A stretch of 64,000 bases of DNA, taken from NCBI RefSeq assembly GCF_017868775.1, contig NZ_CP053381.1, positions 3,534,001 to 3,598,000 on the forward strand. Direction: 5' to 3'. Within the stretch, counting starts at the first letter, position 1. Each line of letters starts with the position of its first letter. This document shows, one piece after another, positions 7,553 through 13,939 of the stretch. This DNA is from Billgrantia sulfidoxydans. Lineage in GTDB: Bacteria > Pseudomonadota > Gammaproteobacteria > Pseudomonadales > Halomonadaceae. A program made the position numbers and the translations under genes. The notes beneath the pieces are model-generated. The model worked only from the letters and a program-made list of their open reading frames with translations. It did no database searches and was not told where the DNA came from.

Positions 7553-9010
7553 CTAACCGCCCCTGGCCCCGTCGGGCGTCGCCTCGTCGTCCAGCCGCGA
7601 GCGCCCGGGCCGGGAGACTTCCCCCGCCTCCTGGCGTCCCACGCCGGGCGCCTCGCCTGCGTCGTCGCACGCCATGGCCTCACGCTCACGTGCCTCGTCG
7701 GCCAGGGTGGTGTTGGGCAGCACCAGATTGAGGGTGAAGGCGGTGATGGCGGCCACCACGATGGGCGCCCCGCCGATGACGTTCTGCAGCCACTCGGGGA
7801 AGCGTTCGATGGCCGCGGGCACCTCGGCGATGCCCAGGCTGAGCGCCAGGGCCAGCCCCACGATGGTCATGTTGCGGGCGGAGAGCTCGTCCTTGATCAG
7901 CAGCTTGATGCCGGTCATGGTGATCATGCCGAACACGGTGATGGTGGCCCCGCCGAGCACCGGATAGGGAATGGTGGTCATCAGCGCGCCGAACTTGGGG
8001 CTGAGGCCGGCCAACAGCATGAAGCCGCCGGCCAGCGCCAGCACGAAGCGGCTGATCACCCGGGTCATGGCGACGATACCGACGTTCTGGCTGAACGTGG
8101 AGGTGGGCAGGGCGCCGAAGAAGGCGCTCGCCGTCGTGGTCAGGCCGTTGCCCAGCAGGCCGCCGGTCAGCTCGCGGGTCCTGAGTTCGCGATTCATACC
8201 GCCCACGGTGGTCGCCGAGAGGTCGCCGATGGTCTGCACCGAGTTGATCACGCAGATCACCACCATGGCGACGATCGCCGAGGCATGGAACTCCATGGCG
8301 AAGGGCATGAATGTCGGCACCGCCACCCAGTCGGCGTCGGCCACCGACGCGAAGCTGACCATGCCCAGCGCCAACGACAGCCCGTAGCCGACGAGAATGC
8401 CGACGATGATCGCCGAGAGCTTGACGACCCCCTTGCCGAACTGCGAGGCGGCGAGCACCGTGGCGAGCGTCACCAGACCCACGCCCCAGTTCAGCGGCGC
8501 ACCGAAGTCGGCAGCGTCGACGTTGCCGCTGCCCGCCATGTAGCGCACCGCGATATCGTAGAGCGACAGGCCGATGACCAGCACCACCGTGCCGGCGACC
8601 ACCGGGGGGAAGAGATGGCGGACGTACTGAATGAAGTACCCCACCACCATCATGGTGACGCCGCCGATGAGCTGTGCCCCCAGGATCCCTCCGATGCCGA
8701 ACTGGCCGCCGACGGCGATCAGCGTCGGCACGTAGGCGAAGCCGACGCCGAAGATGGCCGGCAAGCGGGCGCCGAACTTCCAGACACCGTACAGATGGAA
8801 CAGGGTGCAGACCCCCGAGGCCAGCACCGCGATCTGTATCAGCAAGAGCTTTTCCTGCGGTGTGGCACCTACCACTCCCGCGATGATGATGGGGGGCGTG
8901 ATGACACCGGCGATCATCGCCAGCACGTGCTGCAGCGACAGGGGCAAGGCCGTTGTCAGCGAAGGCCGGCCATGGAAGTCGAAAATCGAAGTGCTCTGAA
9001 TCTTTCGCAT
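7553..9010 (-). CDS. NCS2 family urate/xanthine permease
   Basis: A 485-residue nucleobase:cation symporter-2 protein with about twelve to fourteen membrane segments. Visible motifs are LPLSLQHVLAMIAG at the start, the substrate-region stretch around QTIGDLSATT, and TFSQNVGIVAMTRVISR, the NCS2 signature whose QNVG form is seen in urate and xanthine carriers. The ATG at 9010 is chosen because the protein then begins MRKIQSTSIFDFHG, as relatives do; the ribosome site is weak (GGATGG). A charged tail of about 40 residues follows the last membrane segment. Two TGTATAC sites lie upstream. With uraH, uraD and puuD nearby, urate uptake is the likely role, though xanthine or uracil is possible. Confidence 0.88.
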   Translation of the reverse strand: MRKIQSTSIFDFHGRPSLTTALPLSLQHVLAMIAGVITPPIIIAGVVGATPQEKLLLIQIAVLASGVCTLFHLYGVWKFGARLPAIFGVGFAYVPTLIAVGGQFGIGGILGAQLIGGVTMMVVGYFIQYVRHLFPPVVAGTVVLVIGLSLYDIAVRYMAGSGNVDAADFGAPLNWGVGLVTLATVLAASQFGKGVVKLSAIIVGILVGYGLSLALGMVSFASVADADWVAVPTFMPFAMEFHASAIVAMVVICVINSVQTIGDLSATTVGGMNRELRTRELTGGLLGNGLTTTASAFFGALPTSTFSQNVGIVAMTRVISRFVLALAGGFMLLAGLSPKFGALMTTIPYPVLGGATITVFGMITMTGIKLLIKDELSARNMTIVGLALALSLGIAEVPAAIERFPEWLQNVIGGAPIVVAAITAFTLNLVLPNTTLADEAREREAMACDDAGEAPGVGRQEAGEVSRPGRSRLDDEATPDGARGG

Positions 9011-9037
9011 GGATCCATCCAGTCGTTGTTGTGTTTC

Positions 9038-9045
9038 TGTATACG
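9038..9045. promoter_or_regulatory. TGTATACG site, candidate GntR operator (site 3)
   Basis: Seven of eight bases match the TGTATACA core, 27 bases upstream of the permease ATG, in the context TCTGTATACGGA. This position would let a bound repressor block the permease promoter. It is weaker than the other three sites. Confidence 0.5.
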
Positions 9046-9200
9046 GAAAGCCAGTACCGTGACTTGTTCGAATTTGCGGCCAGAAGCTTTCCAATACACA
9101 CCGAGTTAACCGCGCCCGCTGCGACTCGCACTTCCTGTCCAATCGGTCAAAAAAATGTATTCCAAATCGCACACCAATGGGCGACAGTACATCAATTTAT

Positions 9201-9208
9201 TGTATACA
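9201..9208. promoter_or_regulatory. TGTATACA palindrome, candidate GntR operator (site 4)
   Basis: Perfect palindrome in the context ATTGTATACAGA within the 318-base AT-rich interval 9011-9328, which separates the permease gene from the divergent phosphoribosyltransferase gene. With the site at 9038 it brackets 163 bases, which would permit looping. Otherwise I see no gene in this interval. Confidence 0.6.
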
Positions 9209-9328
9209 GAAATTATTTCCACCTCTTTCTCGCTCTTCCCCTGATCCAGCCGCCTGGCACCGCCCTCTCCCGAGAACGGGCCAGCTACACTGGGAGGAAA
9301 ATCGGCAGCGGAGGTAAAGGAGAGCGAC

Positions 9329-9940
9329 ATGTTTCGTGATCGACTGGACGCGGCAGAGCTACTTGCCGAGCGCTTGGCACACCTGAAGGGTTCCAATCCG
9401 CTGGTGCTCGCCATTCCTCGTGGTGGGGTACCCATGGGGCGCTACCTGGCCGATGCCCTCGAGGGGGAGCTCGACGTCGTGCTGGTGCGCAAGATACGCG
9501 CCCCCGGGAACCCCGAATTCGCCATCGGTGCCATCAGTGAGGACGGCACCATGAAGCTCGATGCGGCGGCGTCCCATTTCACGCCTGAGGCGGTGGAGCG
9601 TGAGGCGGAACAGCAGCGCAAGCTGCTCGCCGAGCGACGCCAGCGTTATAGCCCGGTTCGCCCGCCGATTCCGCCCGAGGGGCGTGTGGTGGTGGTCGTC
9701 GACGACGGCAGTGCCACCGGCGCGACCATGGAGGCTGCGCTGAAGACCCTGCACGGCCGTGCCGCACGGCTTGTCGCGGCACTGGGGGTGGCCTCCCCCA
9801 GTGCCGTCGCCCGGCTGGAGGCGATCGCCGATGAGGTGGTCTGCCTGGACGTGCCGCCACGCTTCATGGCGGTGGGCCAGTTCTACGCCGATTTCGGCCA
9901 GGTCGAGGAGGAGGAGGTGTTGGAACTGCTTGGCGAATGA
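9329..9940 (+). CDS. Phosphoribosyltransferase domain protein
   Basis: A 203-residue type I phosphoribosyltransferase fold protein. Landmarks are the N-terminal LVLAIPRGGVPMG, the KIRAPGNPEFAIGAI segment and the PRPP-binding loop VVVVDDGSATGATM (the usual form is DDGIATGAT). Such stand-alone proteins are widespread, usually poorly characterised and sometimes linked to stress or esterase genes. A purine or pyrimidine salvage role is possible given the adjacent purine permease, but the substrate is not evident. AAGGAG lies eight bases before the ATG. It is divergent from the permease and ends at a strong bidirectional terminator shared with the phasin gene. Confidence 0.85.
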   Translation: MFRDRLDAAELLAERLAHLKGSNPLVLAIPRGGVPMGRYLADALEGELDVVLVRKIRAPGNPEFAIGAISEDGTMKLDAAASHFTPEAVEREAEQQRKLLAERRQRYSPVRPPIPPEGRVVVVVDDGSATGATMEAALKTLHGRAARLVAALGVASPSAVARLEAIADEVVCLDVPPRFMAVGQFYADFGQVEEEEVLELLGE

Positions 9941-9983
9941 GGCCACCCACTGGCGGCGGAACTCTTTTCATGGCGCCATAAGG

Positions 9984-10014
9984 AAGGCCGCCGTCCCAGC
10001 GGGGCGGCGGCCTT
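9984..10014. terminator. Bidirectional terminator hairpin
   Basis: A 14-bp stem: AAGGCCGCCGTCCC (9984-9997), loop AGC, GGGGCGGCGGCCTT (10001-10014), with one G-T pair, followed by CTTC. It lies between the convergent phosphoribosyltransferase and phasin genes. Confidence 0.8.
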
Positions 10015-10038
10015 CTTCGTCAACGGCAGTGCGGCGAC

Positions 10039-10392
10039 TTACTTGGCCGCGGCGCTGGCCGCCTTGACGTTCTGCTCGGTCAGTTGCTGACCCTTCTGCA
10101 GAAACTCCTGGCTCAGGTCGACCACCTTCTTGGTGTCGCCCTGCAGGCGCTCGCCCAGCTCCTTGACGGCTTTCTGCTGGGTCTCGAGTACCTGCTTGAG
10201 GCCCTCGGAGTCCTTGACGTCAACCCAGGCACGGGCCTGTGCCAGGCTCAGGTCGGAGTAGCTACGAAAAGCGTCCAGCTGCGCCGACAGCAGCTTCTCG
10301 TAGTATTCCAGGGTCAGCGAGCCATAGGCGCGCGCCGGGGCGAAGAACAGGGATTCGAACTGCTGGGTCGCCTTGTCTTGGGTCTTGCTCAT
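10039..10392 (-). CDS. phaP: Phasin (polyhydroxyalkanoate granule protein)
   Basis: A 117-residue, almost entirely helical and amphipathic protein of the phasin family, which coats PHA granules in the cytoplasm and controls their size and number. Visible features are QFESLFFAPARAYGSLTLEYYEKLLSAQLDA, a long glutamine-rich coiled-coil-like middle and an alanine/lysine tail (KAASAAAK) of the type found in PHA-associated proteins. GGAGGT lies seven bases before the ATG. Two TGCAATGCA-containing sites upstream resemble PhaR operators, so repression by PhaR until granules form is likely but inferred. No PHA synthase gene lies in this window. The terminator at 9984-10014 ends it. Confidence 0.85.
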   Translation of the reverse strand: MSKTQDKATQQFESLFFAPARAYGSLTLEYYEKLLSAQLDAFRSYSDLSLAQARAWVDVKDSEGLKQVLETQQKAVKELGERLQGDTKKVVDLSQEFLQKGQQLTEQNVKAASAAAK

Positions 10393-10434
10393 GAGACACC
10401 TCCTACGTTGCGTTGCCAAGGCAGGATCGCGCCT

Positions 10435-10449
10435 TGTTGCAATGCAACA
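10435..10449. promoter_or_regulatory. Candidate PhaR operator 1
   Basis: Perfect inverted repeat TGTTGCA-A-TGCAACA, 43 bases upstream of the phasin start. Its core TGCAATGCA fits the TGC-N3-GCA pattern described for PhaR-type repressors. Confidence 0.6.
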
Positions 10450-10461
10450 TAGCAGCTCTTT

Positions 10462-10476
10462 TTGTGCAATGCAACA
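10462..10476. promoter_or_regulatory. Candidate PhaR operator 2
   Basis: TTGTGCAATGCAACA, sharing the 13-base block TGCAATGCAACAT with site 1 at a centre spacing of 27 bases. The right arm is identical to that of site 1 and the left arm is imperfect. Confidence 0.55.
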
Positions 10477-10516
10477 TTCTTTCGCGCCCCACATCGGCTC
10501 CCCCGCGGCCGCCCGT

Positions 10517-11224
10517 TCAGCGATAGGCGCCCTCGATGTCGGTGACCCGCATGGCCTTGCGTCCCAGGCCGTCGTGGAGATCGAGCATACGCTCGATCCA
10601 GCCGTAGACGGGATCGGCATTCGACACCAGGTCGGCAGTCGACACCACCCGCGCCCACATGAAGGCGCCAAACACCAGGTAGTCGGCCGCGGCAGGCGCC
10701 GCGCCGTCGAGGAAGTCGCTGCCTTCCAGCTGGCCGCGCAACGGTGCCAGCGCGGCATCCAGTTGGGCCAGCCCCTTGGCCGGCGAATGGAACTCCTCGA
10801 GGGAACGGCCGAAACGCTTCTCGCGGCTGGTGCGGAAGTAGTCGCGGTCCCTGGGATCGATGGCGTTGAGCAGATCCATGATGATGGTTCTCATCATCGC
10901 CGGCTGTAGCGCCCGTTCGGCGTAATGCTTGAAGAAGCGCGCCCGGGCCTCGGCCATGCCATCGCCCAGCAGGGGCGCCTCGGGGTAGGTACGGTCAAGG
11001 TAGCGCAGGATCTCGTAGCTGTCGGTGACCGTCTCGTCACCATCGACCAGGACCGGCACCTTGTCGTGATCGGCGAATGCCAGGGCCTGCTTGTCGGTGA
11101 AATACCAAGGGCGCGTCTGGGCCTCGAGCCCCTTGTGAGCGAGTGCATAGCGAACACGCCAGCAGTAGGGGGAAAAGCGCAGATCTTCGTCGATACCGCA
11201 GAGGTCAAAGAGAACCCTGGCCAT
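10517..11224 (-). CDS. Glutathione S-transferase family protein
   Basis: A 235-residue cytosolic protein with an N-terminal thioredoxin-like domain (RFSPYCWRVRYALAHKG, then KVPVLVDGDETVTDSYEILRYL, which holds the cis-proline and the glutathione gamma-glutamyl contact region) and an all-helical C-terminal domain. Its specific substrate is unknown. The ATG at 11224 has GGAG seven bases upstream. It stands alone between the phasin gene and the lactate permease. Upstream at 11327-11337 there is a small palindrome ATTAGTCTAAT that might bind a regulator, though nothing ties it to this gene. Confidence 0.85.
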   Translation of the reverse strand: MARVLFDLCGIDEDLRFSPYCWRVRYALAHKGLEAQTRPWYFTDKQALAFADHDKVPVLVDGDETVTDSYEILRYLDRTYPEAPLLGDGMAEARARFFKHYAERALQPAMMRTIIMDLLNAIDPRDRDYFRTSREKRFGRSLEEFHSPAKGLAQLDAALAPLRGQLEGSDFLDGAAPAAADYLVFGAFMWARVVSTADLVSNADPVYGWIERMLDLHDGLGRKAMRVTDIEGAYR

Positions 11225-11440
11225 GGACGTCTCCTGGAACGTGGTGTGGTCCCCGGATAGTGCCAGCCTTCTCGGCAGCTTGCCAACTGCGCCGACCACG
11301 GCCGAGCCGAGGCCTTGAGCCTGTCCATTAGTCTAATAACGAACGGCCTCGTGGCGCATGATCGAACGCCACGCAGCCAGGCAATAGCTTGTTTTTCTTT
11401 CATAAAAGAGTAATGTCGCGGTCTTGCCGCTCCGCCAGAT

Positions 11441-11455
11441 ATTGGTAAGACCAAT
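11441..11455. promoter_or_regulatory. PdhR/LldR-type operator upstream of the lactate permease
   Basis: Perfect inverted repeat ATTGGT-AAG-ACCAAT within the 346-base gst/lctP intergenic region, 115 bases before the permease start. It matches the ATTGGT-N3-ACCAAT consensus known for the FadR-type GntR regulators PdhR and LldR. A related site, ACTGGT-CAT-ACCAGT, lies in front of glcD at 25630. The rest of the interval 11225-11570 shows no gene. Confidence 0.7.
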
Positions 11456-11570
11456 GACCCAAGGATGGCAACTTTCCAGCGCTCTTCGTATCGTTGCGTG
11501 CCTGGCCGGCAAAGGCAGGGGGTGCCCTTCGCCTTCCGGAGTCCAACAAGGAGAAATCCGAGGAAACGTC

Positions 11571-13274
11571 ATGACGGATACAACCCTAGCACTACTCGCC
11601 TTTACGCCATTGATACTGGCCGGCGTGCTGTTGATCGGCTTTCGCATGGCGGCCAGAACGGCCATGCCCATCGTCTTCGTGGTCACCGCCCTGATCGGGC
11701 TGTTCGCCTGGGAGATGAGCTTCAACCGGGTACTGGCCTCAACGTTCCAGGGTCTGATCCTGACCGTCTCGATCCTGTGGATCATCTTCGGCGCCATCCT
11801 GCTGCTCAATACGCTGAAGCATTCCGGCGGCATCGCGGCGATCCGCAACGGCTTCTCGGGCATCAGCCCCGACCGCCGCGTACAGGCGCTGATCGTAGCG
11901 TGGCTGTTCGGCTGCTTCATCGAGGGCGCCTCGGGTTTCGGCACCCCCGCCGCGGTGGCGGCCCCGCTGATGGTGGCGCTGGGCTTCCCGGCCTTGTCCG
12001 CGGTGGTCGTCGGCATGATGATCCAATCCACCCCGGTCTCCTTCGGCGCGGTCGGCACCCCGATCGTGGTCGGCGTGTCCGGGGGCGTCAACATGAACGC
12101 CATCACCGAGCAGCTCGAAGCGGGCGGCTTCACCTGGCTCGAGTACTTCCGCCTGATCGCCGCGGAAGTCGCCATCGTGCACGCCATCGTCGGCATCCTG
12201 ATGCCGTTGATCATGGTAGTCATCATGGTGCGCTTCTTCGGCGCCAACCGCTCCTGGAAGGAGGGGCTCTCGATCACCCCGTTCGCCCTCTTCACCGGGG
12301 TGGCCTTCGTGGTGCCGTATGCCCTGGCGGGCGTACTGCTGGGGCCGGAGTTCCCCTCGATGATCGGCGCCATGGTGGGGCTCGCCATCGTCGTGCCGGC
12401 GGCACGCCGCGGCTTCCTGCTGCCCAAGGATACCTGGGACTTCCCCGAGCGCGACGCCTGGCCGGCCGGCTGGATCGGCAAGATCGAGATCAAGATCGAC
12501 GACATCGCCGGCAAGACGCCGCTCTCCACCTGGATGGGCTGGCTGCCCTACGTGCTGCTGGCGCTGTTCCTGGTGGCCTCGCGCGTCGTCGATCCGCTGC
12601 GTGAGGCGCTCAACGCCTGGACCTTCGGCTGGAGCAACATCCTCGGCGAGGCCGGCGTGTCCGGCAGCATCGCCCCGCTCTACCTGCCCGGCGGCATCCT
12701 GCTGATGGTGGTGCTGGTCACTGCGGTGCTGCATCGCATGCGCCTCGGGGAACTCAAGGCCGCCTTCGGCGAATCCTCGCGCACCCTGCTCGGCGCCGGT
12801 TTCGTGCTGATCTTCACCATCCCCATGGTACGCATCCTGATCAACTCGGGCGTCAACGCCGCCGACCTGGTGTCCATGCCGGTCGCCATGGCCCAGTTCG
12901 TGGCCGATAGCGTGGGTAGCGTCTATCCCTTCTTCGCCCCCGCCGTGGGCGGCCTGGGCGCCTTCATCGCCGGGTCCAACACGGTCTCCAACCTGATGCT
13001 GGCCGAGTTCCAGTTCAACGTCGCCCAGCAGCTCGGCCTCTCCACCGCCTTCATGGTGGCGCTGCAGGCCGTGGGGGCCGCCGCGGGTAACATGATCGCC
13101 ATCCACAACGTGGTGGCGGCCTCGGCCACCGTCGGCCTGCTTGGACGCGAGGGCGAGACGATCCGCAAGACCATCCTGCCGACGATCTACTACCTGGTGT
13201 TCGCCGGCGCGATCGGCTTGATCGCCTTCTACGTCCTCGGGGTATCGGACCCGCTGCTGCAAGTCGGCGGCTGA
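11571..13274 (+). CDS. lctP: L-lactate permease (LctP family)
   Basis: A 567-residue inner-membrane symporter for lactate, and often glycolate, with about 13 membrane segments. Landmarks are [34 protein letters not shown] (about residues 105-138, quoted in part) and [19 protein letters not shown], both hallmarks of the family, plus [13 protein letters not shown] near the C-terminus. The ATG at 11571 follows GAGGAAA. It stands alone and ends at a strong terminator. The PdhR/LldR-like operator upstream suggests 2-hydroxyacid-responsive control. The Glc operon regulator encoded 13 kb away is a candidate, and glycolate is then a plausible extra substrate. Confidence 0.92.
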   Translation: MTDTTLALLAFTPLILAGVLLIGFRMAARTAMPIVFVVTALIGLFAWEMSFNRVLASTFQGLILTVSILWIIFGAILLLNTLKHSGGIAAIRNGFSGISPDRRVQALIVAWLFGCFIEGASGFGTPAAVAAPLMVALGFPALSAVVVGMMIQSTPVSFGAVGTPIVVGVSGGVNMNAITEQLEAGGFTWLEYFRLIAAEVAIVHAIVGILMPLIMVVIMVRFFGANRSWKEGLSITPFALFTGVAFVVPYALAGVLLGPEFPSMIGAMVGLAIVVPAARRGFLLPKDTWDFPERDAWPAGWIGKIEIKIDDIAGKTPLSTWMGWLPYVLLALFLVASRVVDPLREALNAWTFGWSNILGEAGVSGSIAPLYLPGGILLMVVLVTAVLHRMRLGELKAAFGESSRTLLGAGFVLIFTIPMVRILINSGVNAADLVSMPVAMAQFVADSVGSVYPFFAPAVGGLGAFIAGSNTVSNLMLAEFQFNVAQQLGLSTAFMVALQAVGAAAGNMIAIHNVVAASATVGLLGREGETIRKTILPTIYYLVFAGAIGLIAFYVLGVSDPLLQVGG

Positions 13275-13290
13275 GCCACCCCACCACAGG

Positions 13291-13325
13291 CGAAGCCTCC
13301 CCGCCCCTGCGGCGGGGAGGCTTCG
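13291..13325. terminator. Bidirectional terminator hairpin
   Basis: A perfect 15-bp stem, CGAAGCCTCCCCGCC pairing with GGCGGGGAGGCTTCG across a CCTGC loop, followed by TTCGTTTCT. It separates the convergent lactate permease and gamma-carbonic-anhydrase-like genes. Confidence 0.85.
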
Positions 13326-13341
13326 TTCGTTTCTGGCCTCC

Positions 13342-13866
13342 TCAGTCGATACGCTTGAGCTCGCGGGTGTGGCGTGCACCGCGCTCGACATAGCCGGCCG
13401 CGTTTCGCGCCAGCCCGGCAATCGCCTCGGGCGAGAGCTCTCGCACCACCCGCGCCGGCGCCCCGACGATCAGCGAATTATCTGGGAAGTTCTCGCCCTC
13501 CTTGACCACCGCTCCGGCGGCCACGAGGCTATTTTTGCCGATGACGGCGCCGTTGAGGATCACCGCCTGGATGCCTATCAGGCTGCCGTCGCCGACGGTA
13601 CAGCCGTGCAGCATGGCCTGGTGCCCCACGGTCACGTCGCTGCCGACCGTCAGCGGATAGCCCGGGTCGGCGTGCAGCACCGCGCCGTCCTGGATGTTGC
13701 TGCGCTCGCCGATCTCGAGTCGGTCGGTGTCGCCGCGCAGCACCGCCTGGTACCAGACGCTGGCCTGCCGCTTGAGGGTGACCTGGCCGATCACATCGGC
13801 CGTCTCGGCCACGTAGACGTCCGCCTCGATCTGCGGACGATGTTCGCCGTACTGGTAGATCGCCAT
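13342..13866 (-). CDS. Gamma-carbonic anhydrase-like hexapeptide-repeat protein
   Basis: A 174-residue left-handed beta-helix protein of the gamma-class carbonic anhydrase/YrdA-PaaY group. Hexapeptide repeats run through most of the chain. The metal-ligand histidines are visible in VLHADPGYPL and VGHQAMLHGC. Members may hydrate CO2 or act as thioesterases (PaaY hydrolyses CoA thioesters), which would fit the CoA-handling genes of the same strand. AGGAGGAG precedes the ATG. It is the last gene of the minus-strand cluster, 73 bases after the FAD/Fe-S dehydrogenase gene, so co-transcription is likely. Catalytic status cannot be settled by reading. Confidence 0.85.
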   Translation of the reverse strand: MAIYQYGEHRPQIEADVYVAETADVIGQVTLKRQASVWYQAVLRGDTDRLEIGERSNIQDGAVLHADPGYPLTVGSDVTVGHQAMLHGCTVGDGSLIGIQAVILNGAVIGKNSLVAAGAVVKEGENFPDNSLIVGAPARVVRELSPEAIAGLARNAAGYVERGARHTRELKRID

Positions 13867-13939
13867 TGCGTCTCCTCCTGAGCCTTGCCTTCCCCGGGGT
13901 CGCCGCCTGCAGCGCCCGGGCCCTGTCCTCGGCCATGCC

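Noticed and set aside
11327..11337. ATTAGTCTAAT palindrome as an operator of the GST gene
   Set aside because: A lone 11-bp palindrome without a second copy or a neighbouring regulator is not enough evidence.
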